Assembly: GCF_051622035.1 (NCBI RefSeq)
Contig: NC_135360.1
Coordinates: 4,526,001 to 4,590,000 of the forward strand
DNA: 64,000 nucleotides
Direction: 5' to 3'
Source: Arctopsyche grandis
Taxonomy: Eukaryota; Arthropoda; Insecta; Trichoptera; Hydropsychidae
The notes under the pieces were generated by a model, which was not told where the DNA came from, made no database searches, and saw nothing but the letters and a program-made list of their open reading frames with translations. Positions 10,017 to 20,772 of the stretch are shown here, piece after piece (positions within the stretch are counted from its first letter, which is position 1; the number at the start of each line of letters is the position of its first letter). Made by a program: the position numbers and the translations under genes.

Positions 10017-10633
10017 TGTACAGACTCCAGGGATGTTCAACTCGAGAGCACCCCCGAAGTCGGTTTTGTGAGAAGCTCGTGGTAAGCGTGGGCGGGACTG
10101 GTCTCCTCCAAGGGATCTACAGGTCGTCGTCTGCGGTCTGGTCTCTGCTGATGTCTATCTCTCTCTCTCTCTCTCGTACAGTGTGCGTAAGGGAGTGTGA
10201 TACAGGACAAAGGCGGGAAATTATATAATAATGATAACAGGTTGTAATTCTGTTTGTATGGTGACTGTATTTTATATATATATAAATACAGAGAATAAGC
10301 AGGGGGGGGGGGAATAACAAAGTAACCACGCGTGCCCTTTGAGGTTAGCCACGCGTAGATCAGTTGTCTGCCTTCTGGACGAAGACAGACCAAGCTTCCT
10401 CTGGTGCACACCGGACGGATACTGGAGCTGGTCTCCAAGTATCGTCACAACCCTCACCAGCCTCTAGCTGGTGATTTCGGTGGCGAGGTGGGCCCCGTAA
10501 ACAACGGGGTGATTACGCGCCAAACCGCTATTGACAACTGTCAGTTTGTGTGCCAACCGCTGTCACAAAAATATATCGGCCAAATCGTGGGTCGTAAGGC
10601 CACAAAAGCCGATCATCAGACATAGTCTGAACA
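10017..10633 (-). repeat. BEL 3' LTR (617 bp)
   Basis: Identical by eye to 13485-14101, including an 11-G run and the CT-dinucleotide run near 10158. Its matching partner and flanking ATATC define it. Confidence 0.93.
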
Positions 10634-11033
10634 TACTCCCCCCGTTGGAATCCAGAGGATCGGATTCCAAAACAAATGAATTAATCAAGAGACTAATGAA
10701 GCATGACAAATGAGATAACAAAAGAACACAACAAACAAGACAAACAATACACAATTAGTAATCAAAACAAAGGTTCGTCCACCGTCAATCGTCCCGCTGT
10801 ACATTAACAGCTGACTAAGCCCGCAAGAAACAACCAACAAGGTAAACAAACAAACAAACAAAAAACAACAAAAAACCAACACCAGTGCTAGGTAACAATA
10901 TTGTTAAGCCGTTACATGTCCCATATGCATTGATAGCTCCATTACCAACACCAATCAACAAACAAGAGACAAAAAAAAAAACTAAATGGAAACACATTTA
11001 ACTAAATCACAACACAAATTAAAGACGCCAACT
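10634..11033 (-). other. BEL 3' untranslated region
   Basis: Between the end of the open frame and the 3' LTR. It has AC/AAC-rich low-complexity sequence and a purine tract near 10640, and no coding signal. Confidence 0.6.
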
Positions 11034-13325
11034 TTAATGTGGGACGTTTTGAACGTTCGCCACACCGTTGCACAAATTCACTGAGTGCTGCTCGACTGGC
11101 AGTCGAGCTACTCGCCGGACTGCTCGCTTGGTGTTGCTGATGGAGGAGTAGTAGGACCTACTCCTGTGCCCCTGTCTGCCAGGGGCCGCTGCTGCATGTG
11201 CTGGTGTGGTAGCACCCTCGCTCCGTTCTGATCGACCAGATCCTCCTGCTGTTGCGCAACTAGTGGTGCGCCAACTAGGAACTGGCCAGGAGTTATGGGA
11301 GCTGGGTTTGGAAGGTCGAAAGATGTGAGGGTCAAAGGGCGCGGGTACATTGCGCTTCGGTAAGCGGAATCTTCGTTCCGCGGAAATACGCGATTCGTCC
11401 AGAGGACGCGTAACTGTCTTGACTGGACGTCTCGCGCCAAAACAAGATAACGGATCACGACCCGTTGTGTGATGGCAATTCCGAGAATCGCTTGAAACTG
11501 TGGGCGCTACTAGAGAGCCGCCCAATATCCAGCCGAAAGCTGTATTCATCATCGCAATGCGTCCTCCTCTGTCACCGCGTGACTTGGAGGGAACTAAAAT
11601 GGTACGTTTGCCATTGCGTAATATCGCATGATAGGTGTCGCTGCCTATCACCATATTCACTGTACCGGGAATATCGAAAGACGGATCGGCAAGTGGGAGA
11701 TGAAGCGGCAAATGGCTCTGAATCTCGGACACGTTGCGCGATGGAAGTTGATTCGCGATCTCGGGCATGATTGCGCAATCGAGATCAACACTGGAGCCCT
11801 GATTGGGGATGCGCGGTAGAATTCGAATTACCGCGCCACTAGTAATGGACGTTCTATTTGAACCTATTCCTACCAGGTTGACGTCCATCCTTTTCGACTT
11901 TAAGGCGAGTCGCCTTCTTAAGTCTTCAGAGATGAGGTTGAGTTCGGAGCCGTTATCTAACAATGCTCGAACCTTGTGCGAACGCCCATCTCCGCCGCGA
12001 ACTTGTACTTCCACGGTGGATAACAGGACAGTTCGGGCGTGAGAAGGCGATACGCGTCTCACCGAGTGTAAAACCAACGATGATTTTACGGGTTTGGCGT
12101 TCTCTGATTTCTTGGGGCTCCGACAATGTTTGGCCTTATTTGAAGGCGAAGTTTGGTATGGAGTTGAGTCATGCAACATGGTGTGATGGGCATGACCGCA
12201 TTTGAAGCATCTCTGCTTTGTTTGGCACGCGTGAACTATGTGCCCTGGTCTCAAGCAGTTGAGACATAGTCGACGTTTTATGGCGTTCGACCTACGCTCA
12301 TCACCGCTCATTTGGCGGAATGATGGACAGGCTAGCAGAGAATGACTTCCGCTGCAACTGATGCAGGAGGGGCGTTCCCTCCTCACATGCAGAACTGCTG
12401 CCTTCGGATCCGTAATGGTTCTTGGTCGAGGATTCGACTCGCCTTTTAAGACGAAGTCGGCATTTGCCATCGATTGGCACTGAAGCGTCAGAAATTCGAT
12501 GAGTTTGTGGAATGTACACTCCTCATGTTTTGGCGCTTGAAGCTCCCATTGTCGAACCGTGTGTCGATCGAGCTTCCTAGTGATGCACATGACCAAAATG
12601 TCGTCCCAAGTGTCGACCGGAACGCCTAAGTTGGCCAGTGCACGGACGTGCATGCTAAAATCGTCTATGCAGCGATGCAAACTTGCGTAACTATTGGACG
12701 CAATTTGTTCCGCGTCCAATATTGCGCGAATGTGGGACTGAACAACAATTTTTTTATTGTTGTAGCGCTGCTCCAGAATGGACCAAGCGCGGGAGAAGGA
12801 ATCATCAGATAACTCTAAGCCACTGACTACGCGATTGGGTTCTCCTTTTAGGACTGCCAACAAGTATTGGAACCGGGCGAGTTGAGAAGTTTCGCCGGCC
12901 ATAGCGACCAAGAAGCGTTGTGAGAAAAGGGGCCAATTTTGGACGTTGCCTTCGAAGGTGGGCAACTCCAAACGGGGCAATTTTATTGCCGAATTTGATT
13001 GCGATACAGCGGAAATCGTGACGGCAGCGCCACCTACCGGCGACGCGCTCAGTTGCAGCTCCCGCAATCTGAGCATTTCCATACATCGTTCGAGGGCGAT
13101 TAAGTATTCCGTCTCGAACTCGTCAATGACGGACTCGGAGGCCCGAGCCTCCGCTTCGTCCAGCTCGTCAATCTGAGCTTGGACCGATTCGAAATCAGAC
13201 AACAGAGGTTAAATTATCTCGAGTCTGATTTGGAGCATGGAAATACTCAGATCCCCCTCCAAATGGTTCGCATTTCTCGTTAACCGAGCGCGAATGCTTT
13301 TCCGCGTATTCCGAAGTGCTTCCAT
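11034..13325 (-). pseudogene. BEL/Pao Gag-protease frame with deleted pol
   Basis: Best start is ATG 13325; one in-frame TAA at 13211-13209 breaks it, and 722 codons are open after that. Gag includes a DUF1759-like core (FEGNVQNWPLFSQRF region, near 12950), three Cys/His clusters (CISCSGSHSLLAC, CLNCLRPGHIVHAC, CFKCGHAHHTMLH) and an aspartic protease with LLDNGSELNLIS near 11930. After AFGWILGGS the normal pol reading stops. A second frame (11458-11108) holds PAPITPGQFLVGAPL, the signature found at the end of BEL integrase. So roughly the whole RT-RNase H-integrase core has been removed and the frame shifted. It cannot move by itself. Confidence 0.85.
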
Positions 13326-13484
13326 TTTGGACACGACAAAAATAAACAATGGACACGGGAAAAGAAACAAAATGGCGACCAAAAATCACAACAACAACAG
13401 AAAAATGCTAATTACGACCAACCTAGATTAGACGACGTTGACAGACCAGCTCTGGAAGAAATCCGGCTCTTTCGAAGGACCAAA
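13326..13484 (-). promoter_or_regulatory. BEL 5' leader with putative primer-binding site
   Basis: The leader lies between the 5' LTR and the Gag ATG at 13325. The first bases after the LTR on the minus strand, TTTGGTCCTTCGAAAGAGCC, sit where a tRNA primer anneals. The matching tRNA was not determined. Confidence 0.55.
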
Positions 13485-14101
13485 TGTACAGACTCCAGGG
13501 ATGTTCAACTCGAGAGCACCCCCGAAGTCGGTTTTGTGAGAAGCTCGTGGTAAGCGTGGGCGGGACTGGTCTCCTCCAAGGGATCTACAGGTCGTCGTCT
13601 GCGGTCTGGTCTCTGCTGATGTCTATCTCTCTCTCTCTCTCTCGTACAGTGTGCGTAAGGGAGTGTGATACAGGACAAAGGCGGGAAATTATATAATAAT
13701 GATAACAGGTTGTAATTCTGTTTGTATGGTGACTGTATTTTATATATATATAAATACAGAGAATAAGCAGGGGGGGGGGGAATAACAAAGTAACCACGCG
13801 TGCCCTTTGAGGTTAGCCACGCGTAGATCAGTTGTCTGCCTTCTGGACGAAGACAGACCAAGCTTCCTCTGGTGCACACCGGACGGATACTGGAGCTGGT
13901 CTCCAAGTATCGTCACAACCCTCACCAGCCTCTAGCTGGTGATTTCGGTGGCGAGGTGGGCCCCGTAAACAACGGGGTGATTACGCGCCAAACCGCTATT
14001 GACAACTGTCAGTTTGTGTGCCAACCGCTGTCACAAAAATATATCGGCCAAATCGTGGGTCGTAAGGCCACAAAAGCCGATCATCAGACATAGTCTGAAC
14101 A
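13485..14101 (-). repeat. BEL 5' LTR (617 bp)
   Basis: Same length and apparently the same sequence as 10017-10633. A TATATATATAAAATAC tract on the minus strand could serve as the promoter TATA element. ATATC follows at 14102-14106. Confidence 0.93.
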
Positions 14102-14123
14102 ATATCGTTATCCCATATATATT

Positions 14124-14831
14124 TTATTTTTTCAATTCTGGTATCAAATGTTCTTTTAAAATTTTTTTATATGTTTCGGCGTTAACTGTCCCATCAATTA
14201 TGGCCAATGGACCCACCCCATGGAAAGAAAAACATCCCCAGACCATCTGGCCCGCACGGTGTTTGACCGTAGGCTGAATACATTCGTCACTCAAACGTTC
14301 GCCCGATCTTCGTCGAACGTAGTGGATGCCATCGGACCCAAACAAATTAAATTTGCTTTCGTCCGAGAAGATAACACGCCTCCAGTCCATTTCCGTCCAA
14401 TTAATAAATTTTTTGGCCCAATTCAGTCGTTGCATTCTCATTTTCTTGGTCAAAAATGGTTTTTTTGCCGGTATCCTGGCAACTAAACTGTATTCTTTAA
14501 GGCGACGACGTACAACTTCGACGTTGATTTCTTTTCCCCCAGCTGCTATAAACTCCGATCTAATTTGCACAGCACTTTTGAACCGGTTTTGTAGACACAT
14601 TCTTTTTAAGAGTCTATCTTCGGCGGAGTTGGTCTTTCTGGGCTTTCCCGATCCTTTTTTCCTCTCTAGGGATGCTGAATTTTTATATTTTCTTATGCAA
14701 TTAAGCACAGAGGTTTTACTGCATCCTACTTTCTGAGCGATGTAGCGAGAACTCAATTTTTCTTCAGCCAGAGTTAGAATTATCGCTTTATTCGCTTCGG
14801 TTAATTGTTTTACACCCGACATATCGTACAC
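14124..14831 (-). pseudogene. TcD transposase, N-terminal and first catalytic part
   Basis: 235 codons from ATG 14831. It has an HTH unit (LSSRYIAQKVGCSKTSVLNC), a second DNA-binding part ending RIPAKKPFLTKKM, then MDWRRVIFSDESKFNLFG with the first catalytic Asp, and GQMVWGCFSFHGVGPL. The frame ends at IPELKK. The expected DxAPCH and NSPDLNPIE blocks are absent both here and in the piece beyond the BEL element. Unlike TcA and TcB it has no intron before FSDES. Confidence 0.85.
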
Positions 14832-15014
14832 AAAATCACTTCAAAACGTGCTAATCCTTCGAAAAACAGTGGTCAACTGTTTGAATACCTAAAGATAAGG
14901 ATCCTTTTCAACAAAAAAAAGGTCTTTTACCTGAACATCTGACACGCAAAAAAAATGTACACAAGCTTTTGTCCCTTTTCTATGGGTGGACACCTTTCAT
15001 CGCCCGCTACTGTA

Positions 15015-15800
15015 GATAAAATTCCAATTAGAAAAATTATATTTCGACTATTCTTGTGAATTAATAACAAAAATTCTATCGATAACTGGCTTACCTCGAT
15101 AAAATAAACTGTCGATGTCTCGGTAGGTTTAAGAATTAAATTCTTAAGATTTTGAAAGATGCTTGGTTGAACTAGCATCAATGTGCAAAAATATTTTCAA
15201 TGGAGCAATATAAAAGGCGGCCACTCAATTTACAAAAGCAAAAATTAATAAACTTCTATCTCAATATTTAGGTGAGATAGTCTATTGAAGTTAATATGTA
15301 AAAACATATTATCATTAAATAGCAGCAATGTAATACAACTGCGACTATAAGATTTATTCAATTGCTCTGTGGTCATATATAAATGCGGTTTCCCGAAGAA
15401 GCAGAGCTGCAGATTTTGAATACGCTAAAGATGAATTAGATGTGAACGAGGATTTAATCTGATGAACGCGATTAAAACGCGATTTTCATTGATTGATTTT
15501 GGAAACTCGTTATATTAATAACAAAACGTTTATTAAAATAAGATGAAATAAATAAAAACACTATTTTTATTTGAGAACAAATATTATATATTTGTGACAT
15601 ACATAATTACACACCAGTTATTTTAACATTGACTGGTTCAACAATTACAACTAGGCTTTACTTTCTATCACAAAATTTTTACAAAGAGTACGTCTAGGTA
15701 CTATGTACATACATACAATTTTACATTATATGCAAACATATGTAAATGAAAAAAATAATATTTGTGATTGAAACAACAAAAAAAAAACGAATTTCATAAT
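15015..15800. other. AT-rich intergenic, nothing firm
   Basis: No family motifs found. Several AATAAA-like signals on the minus strand near 15530-15560 could end a transcript carrying the small zinc-finger frame at 15803. Confidence 0.4.
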
Positions 15801-15802
15801 TA

Positions 15803-15970
15803 GGAACGATTGGCACGTTGCTTTTTAAGCCAATATAAATATTCAGAGCCATGAGACCTGAAATGTCTCAGCATTCGATGTTTAGATTTACATATTGCTA
15901 GGCAAATCGGACATACGTAATATTTGACATCAAATATAGGAACGAATACACGAATTATGTCTTGAGGCAT
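15803..15970 (-). CDS. Small open frame with one C2H2 zinc finger
   Basis: ATG at 15970, about 55 codons, with an in-frame stop just upstream. The protein has one good C2H2 finger, CPICLAICKSKHRMLRHFRSH less its final His in the usual CxxC...HxxxH form, followed by a short basic tail. It is too short for a usual transcription factor. It may be the last exon of a gene whose other exons lie higher up, for example the acidic frame at 17715-17968, with transposons between, but I could not find a convincing splice acceptor. It could also be a transposon-derived piece. Confidence 0.3.
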
Positions 15971-16031
15971 TTTTTTTTAAAGCGTATCGTTGTGCGTGTC
16001 ATACATATTGCAAAATATCGAAACGGTCCTT

Positions 16032-16472
16032 TCAAAATAGATGCCGCAATACAATTATATTGATGTATTTATTAAGATATTCAACACGAGCCATTAAATT
16101 GGCTGCAGACAATTGATGAGAGGTCCAAACATAATATCGATAAACCATCCCTATGCGCTGCAGATGCTTCACCACAGTTGATTGGTTGACGTTCATCTTC
16201 AACGCGATCTCCCTGGTATTTTGTCGTGGATCAGATTCGATAATAGCCTTTAAGATGTCATCATCAGTCTTCGAAGGGCGCCCGGTCCTTGGTTTGTCGG
16301 CCAGTGAAAAATCCCCTGATCGGAATGTCGCAAACCACCTTTGTGTTAGTCTAATTTTTACATCACCTTCTCCATACACCGCGCAAATGTTTTTGGTGGC
16401 CACGATCGCGTTGTTGCCTTTACGATATTCATAAAGGAGACAGTGTCGTAAATGCAGTTTATCGACGGACAT
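16032..16472 (-). pseudogene. mariner-family transposase, N-terminal fragment
   Basis: ATG 16472. Residues 1-115 match the mariner paired-like DNA-binding region: HLRHCLLYEYRKGNNA, then QRWFATFRSGDFSLADKPRT (the mariner WF..F..GDF..D....GRP pattern), GRPSKTDDD and NVNQSTVVKHLQRIG. After SAANLMARV the sequence leaves the family, and the whole catalytic domain is missing. Similar to mariner and not to the Tc1-like copies around it. Confidence 0.8.
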
Positions 16473-16617
16473 TTTGAAAAATCAAAAGGGCTCTTAACTG
16501 CGTGCTGGCCAGGCCAAAACTGAAGTTAAAGTGAAAAGACATCATTCTTTATACAAAATAGTAGTTTGAAAACGGATGTTATTTATAGATTCGTAAAAAA
16601 ACGTCAAAACTTTCGCA

Positions 16618-17505
16618 TCAACCCAATATGTTTTCCAGCTCCTGAAGCGTTTTTGGATTGCGGGCTCTCACTTTCCTCTTCAAAATCGCCCATAAATTTT
16701 CGATAATGTTCAGGTCTGGACTGTTCCCGGGCCAGTTGAGGTATTTAATTCTCATATTTATTACATAAAAAAACAAATTAAAGATAGAAAAACGGTTTGA
16801 TAACTTACAGAACGAGCTCGATGACAAGGTGCAGAATCGTCCTGAAATATTGGTTCAGCGACGAATTCTGTGAGTGCTTCGATGGTGGGTAAAACACGTT
16901 CCCGTATCGTGTTTTCGTATTGGGCGGCATTCATGGACCCTCGGACGAACTCTATCGCCCCCATTCCATATCCTGTTATGCACCCCCATATCATGACATA
17001 CGGGGAATGCTTCACTGTTGGTGAACAGCAGTCTTCTCGGAATCGTTCTCCACTTCTACGGCGAACTGTGGTCTTCTGATCCAAACAGGTTAAACTTGGA
17101 CTCATCGGAGAACACCACCCTGCACCAGTCCTCCGGTGTCCAATTTTTTTCATCCTTGGCCCATTCTTGTCTGTTTTTTTTCATTCGAGCAGTCAAAAGT
17201 GGCTTTTTCGCGGGTTTCATTGCTCGAAATCCAGTTTTATTAAGCTCCCTTTGGATCGTACGCGTATGAACTGATGTTGATGTTGAAGCGTACACCTCAT
17301 CCCTTATTGCAGATGCAGTAGCGAATGTTCTCGAATTGAGAGTTTTGGCTTCCTTCCAGCTCCTTGTTAATAATCCTGTATCACTGTATTTTTTGATGAA
17401 TTTTCTCACAGAACCTTCACTGAACCCCACCCGACGAGCAATCTCTCGATACGCGATTCGCTCTTTCGTAAGAGCCAAAATTACCGCTTTTACATCGGTC
17501 GACAT
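16618..17505 (-). pseudogene. TcC transposase, degraded copy
   Basis: ATG 17505 (MSTDVKAVILALTKERIAYR). The HTH region, the AKKPLLTARMKKNRQEWAK linker and VVFSDESKFNLFG with the first Asp are readable. A segment near RSWKEAKTLNSR is shortened and a frameshift follows GSEDHSSP. The FQDDSAPCHRARS block is followed by GTAAGT, the TcC intron donor, but about 40 bp around the acceptor are deleted. PGNSPDLNIIENLW follows, then the copy is cut. It is non-functional. Confidence 0.85.
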
Positions 17506-17714
17506 TTAGCGTGCGGACGACATTTCTCTGATGCGATGTTATTGCAACGAAAGTTAACGCGAAACTAAATAGGGAATTGACCATCAGCTTTGTAAATCTT
17601 TGTACCAACGGTACATAGAGTTGTGTAAAAAAAAAAGGCTGGTTTCTCATTTTTTACGGCAGGTAGAGAGGTTTGTTTCGCGCTGTTTGTCCGAAATCTA
17701 TGTGCGTATTTATT
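16618..17714 (-). mobile_element. TcC Tc1-like transposon, truncated copy
   Basis: The 5' end at 17690-17714 matches the TcC terminus of the complete copy at 29619-31187, but the last nine bases of the inverted repeat are lost or diverged. The 3' end is cut inside the transposase at 16621, after ELENI. It abuts the mariner fragment's leader. Confidence 0.8.
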
Positions 17715-17968
17715 TTTGTATATAGGCCAACTTCACTGGTGGATCCATCGACAGATTCGTTGTCGGAATCGAAATCGAAATCTTCTATTAAATTTGGGTG
17801 AGTAATTATTTCGCGACCTTCTTGGCATATTTCCTCTTCTGGTTCGGCAGGGTCTTCAACAATTGAAGCATTTTGCGAGTTTCTGTTATTAATACTAAGT
17901 AATTGCTTCACTCCCGATCGTAGATGATCCGTGTCATACGGACTCGGGGGATTCTTTTTATCACCCAT
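17715..17968 (-). CDS. Acidic open frame, unassigned, possible 5' exon
   Basis: ATG 17968 opens about 84 codons rich in Asp, Glu, Ser and Asn, for example FDFDSDNESVDGSTSEV, before running into the TcC terminal sequence. No domain is recognised. It resembles the acidic N-termini of piggyBac transposases or of nuclear proteins. TcC has inserted at or near its 3' limit, so what followed is unknown. Confidence 0.3.
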
Positions 17969-18119
17969 TTTGTATCGAAAGATTTGGTAATTTTTATATT
18001 TAAAACGTATGTAACAGTATGTCGTAAACGTTTATAAAGTATTTGTAAAAAGATTTTAATCACGGTTACGGACGCTCATAAAAATTTTTATGTTCGTAGA
18101 AAAAAAGTAACAAAAATTC

Positions 18120-18290
18120 CTGGAAAAGGGAGATTAGCGGCTTACAGAAAGGTTAACTTCTGGGCTGACTGCTGGTAGCTGGATTTGCGCCTTCTCTCGT
18201 ACATTGCGGTCTGAAGTTGACTGCGGCAGTTGATGCTGACGATGTCTCGGCTGAAGTTCGATACTGCTAGGCTGAAGTTCGATAGACACG
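18120..18290 (-). pseudogene. Gypsy-like gag leader with two 21-bp repeats
   Basis: Two units of GCTGAAGTTCGATACTGCTA type (18240-18285) match the array at 2175-2262 and read IELQPSS on the minus strand. About 35 more open codons follow to a TAA near 18136. It lies immediately downstream of the LTR at 18440-18990 in transcription order, as expected for the start of a gypsy gag region. Confidence 0.45.
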
Positions 18291-18409
18291 TCCACTGGTC
18301 TCGTTCACTCAGCGAAGGGTTCTGGGACTGTTCCCAGCGGAGACATCAGATCTGGATGTTGATGGTCCTCGTCTCTGGTCTCCGATGTTGGATGGAAGGA
18401 TTCCCTTCA

Positions 18410-18990
18410 ACAATCCCTCACTTCTGACACCATAAATTTTCTCTGTTATGATTTAACAGAGTGAGGGAACGGGATCAGTGTTGGTGAATGTCTCCAAATT
18501 CAGCGACGTCAAATTCAAAGATGGGTTTTCGTGTATTATTTTATTTTTATTGTTGGTAGTTAACAGAGTGCGACCGACATGAGTCGGTCGATGGTCAACA
18601 ATCAGCCGTTGTTTACAAATTAATTTAAGGTGGTTGGTATTGAACGATTGACATTTTGTCAATCTCTCTGTAAGAGTGTTCTACGGTAGAGTCTACTCCG
18701 GTCTATTCCCGTAGGGTCTCTTCTCTACTGATGGTTGTGACTGCGTTTTATCGATAGTTATCTCGGGTAGTGACACTCCCTTGACCTATCTATCTATCGT
18801 GTTATATAAGATCGATCTCTCGTTGATATTGTAGTGCGGGCTGGCGGCTGCTCGCTCGTTGAACGTTTGTCAGGCTAGAACACTAAGCAAAATTAGTGCA
18901 TCATCTGTGGGATACTGTCAGGGTTAGTGTGTTAGTGGGTGGTTAGCTGGTTTGGGACCGTTCGGTGGTGATTTTTTCTGATTAATTTAA
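18410..18990 (-). repeat. Gypsy-like LTR with adjacent primer-binding site
   Basis: On the minus strand the sequence just after the proposed LTR end contains TGGTGTCAGAAGTGAGGG (18413-18432), a known type of gypsy primer-binding site. The upstream 0.5 kb has a TATATAA element (near 18800) and no coding content. The upper LTR boundary near 18990 is uncertain. No second LTR is in the window. Confidence 0.5.
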
Positions 18991-19003
18991 CTGAATGCTA
19001 ATT

Positions 19004-19430
19004 TTAGCCTATACCCGTCTTCAAAATGTCGATGGGCCTTTGATTAAACGTGAGTTTGGTCTCACTGAGGGAGTTGATCAGGGGGCTGTCTATCTTGCCG
19101 AGAGACTTGAAGTAGTTCACGGCAAGTTTGTGTACGTGTTTGTCAAGGTAGTCAGTGTTTAGGACGTTGTGAATAATAGTGTTTCTTGTGTACCAGTCAT
19201 AGTTTCCCGCGGCACGCAAGAATTTGTTTTGAACAGTCTGTAATTTGAGTATTAATCTGTTGGAGATGGCTGTGTGAGCCCAGATGGGGCTCGCATATGT
19301 GATTTGTGGGCGGTTGATGGATTTGTACAGCAAACACTTGTTTTTAAGCGAGAGTTTGCTGTTGTGTTTGCGGCTCGCATATGTGATTTGCGGGTTTCTT
19401 GTGGGTTCGTCTGGGCGAGCCTCAGTGTCG
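19004..19430 (-). pseudogene. Jockey-clade LINE reverse transcriptase, C-terminal fragment
   Basis: The minus strand reads SKLSLKNKCLLYKSINRPQI then TYASPIWAHTA, LQTVQNKFLRAAGNYDWYTR and NTIIHNVLNTDY, the typical post-catalytic tail of jockey-type LINE polymerases. The frame ends with a stop at 19004. A short duplication of GGCTCGCATATGTGATTT occurs at 19286 and 19372, at the upstream edge. Confidence 0.8.
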
Positions 19431-19431
19431 A

Positions 19432-19870
19432 CACCGATATTTTTATTCTCTCGTCTTCTAACCTTAATTTTAGAGTTTGGGCAGATTCATGACGATGTTC
19501 CATTGCCTGGGAAATAATTACGGTCGGTCCTTGGGGTAGTTTTTCTGTATCTACCACAATTCTTCCGGCGATTGGTTGTTTCGAGTAGATTCCTCTCCAT
19601 ATTCTTCGAAATTCTACTAACTGTTTGTATCGAAACACACTCTTTTTTAGCGATTTCTCGCATGGAAAACATCTTCGTTTTTAAATAAGCCACAATCGAA
19701 AACTTTATTTCATTGGAAATATCTTTGCAGCGACCCATTTCCGAAGTTCTAAAAAAAATCGATATTGTTCACTTAAAAATTAAATATTAAAATCCATCGA
19801 TTATACAAAATAAAAAACATTACGTCTTGACTTACACTTAAAGCGACCAGACTGTAGAAGATCACAGCTG
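19432..19870 (-). pseudogene. TcA transposase 5' fragment
   Basis: ATG 19738 begins MGRCKDISNEIKFSIVAYLK, then the HTH FSMREIAKKECVSIQTVSRI, as in the copy at 35114. A small deletion near 19530 shifts the frame at TPRTDR. It continues in another frame through SQAMEHRHESAQTLKLRLED and stops matching at about 19432, where the jockey fragment begins. The leader (19800-19870) also matches TcA. The rest is missing. Confidence 0.8.
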
Positions 19871-19929
19871 AGAATTATATTTTGAATGCTTGAACATTGA
19901 ATATAAAGGCACTTGATAGAAGATGATAA

Positions 19930-20765
19930 TAAATAACAAACTAATATTTTGTAGACCCTCCCTTTGCTCTAATGACTGCTTCAACACGTGCTAGCATAGA
20001 CAATATAAGATTTTGTATTATTTCGTCCGAAATTTCTTCAAACCAAACCTTTTCAATAGTTTTTTTTAGCTCCGAATTTGTACAAGGGTGTTGTTTTTGT
20101 ACCCTTCGCTTTATGATCGCCCACAAATTTTCGGTGGGGTTTAAGTCAGGGCTGTTGCCTGGCCATTGTAGTGATGGGATCCCGAATTTCTCTTTGTATT
20201 CGTTTACTATAAAAAAATTAAAATGCAAACTTAATGAATTGTTGTTAAATTTGTTCAATGATATCAAATACACATATGAAATACAATAAATACCCTTTTT
20301 GCCCTATGACAGGGTGCGGAATCATCCTGGAATATGAAGCCCGTTGATTCCGAAAGATGTTGTTCAATGGAAGGCCGCAAATATGTTTTCAAAATTTTTT
20401 GATAGTTTACAGCCTTTACCGTTCCATTGATAAAATGGAGCGCTCCCATCCCGTAATAGGAAAAACATCCCCAAATCATTTGACTACCCGGTTTTTTTTA
20501 CTGTTCGCGTAACACACTGATCACTAAAACGTTCGTTCACCCTTCTCCAAACCCAGTTGATTCCATCAGAGCCCCAAAGATTAAATTTGCTCTCGTCAGA
20601 GAACACCACCTTCTTCCAATCATCTGCGGTCCAAATTTTGTGCAAATTTGCCCAATGCAACCGTTTTGTCCGCATATTTGCAGTTAGAAAGGGTTTTTTT
20701 TAGCAGGTCGACGTGCATGAGTGTCCGTGAGCTTCCAAGATTTTATCAAGTACAAACTCTTGATG
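19930..20765 (-). pseudogene. TcE Tc1-like transposase, 5'-truncated
   Basis: Readable blocks in order are ARRPAKK, a shifted A-run, FLTANMRTKRLHWANLH, VVFSDESKFNLWG (first Asp), a second shift after TVKK, SQMIWGCFSYYGMGALHF, FQDDSAPCHRAKR (second Asp), an intron of about 90 bp, EKFGIPSLQWPGNSPDLNPT, ENLWAIIKRR (Glu) and KGGSTKY. Both frameshifts fall in A homopolymers. The intron sits at the same place and phase as in TcC, although one base is missing at its acceptor. The N-terminal HTH is lost at 20765. Confidence 0.8.
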
Positions 20766-20772
20766 ATTTTGT

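Larger units (their letters stand above)
10017..14101 (-). mobile_element. BEL/Pao LTR retrotransposon, recent, pol-deleted
   Basis: Two 617-bp direct LTRs (10017-10633, 13485-14101) of TG...CA form bound a 2.85-kb interior. The 5-bp duplication ATATC lies at 10012-10016 and 14102-14106. Transcription runs on the minus strand, so the upper LTR is the 5' one. Just inside it is TTTGGTCCTTCGAAAGAGCC, a plausible primer-binding site. A purine tract with GGGGGGAG precedes the lower LTR. Gag and protease are present, but reverse transcriptase, RNase H and most of integrase are gone. It inserted into TcD. Confidence 0.93.
9610..15012 (-). mobile_element. TcD Tc1-like transposon interrupted by a BEL element
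   Basis: The ends are CAGTAACGGGCGATGAAAGG at 9610 and the reverse complement of CAGTAGCGGGCGATGAAAGG ending at 15012, with TA on both sides (9608-9609, 15013-15014). Removing the BEL insertion (10017-14101 plus one ATATC repeat) leaves about 1.3 kb. The transposase also lacks the segment with the second catalytic Asp and the Glu, so an internal deletion must have happened as well. Confidence 0.85.

Noticed and set aside
10037..10438. 133-codon minus-strand frame, repeated at 13505-13906
   Set aside because: Both copies lie wholly inside the BEL LTRs and contain simple-sequence runs; no family motifs.
11108..11458. 116-codon minus-strand frame as a separate gene
   Set aside because: Its content is the end of BEL integrase in a shifted frame, left by the pol deletion.
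18453..18662. 69-codon minus-strand frame
   Set aside because: Lies inside the proposed gypsy LTR; no coding features.
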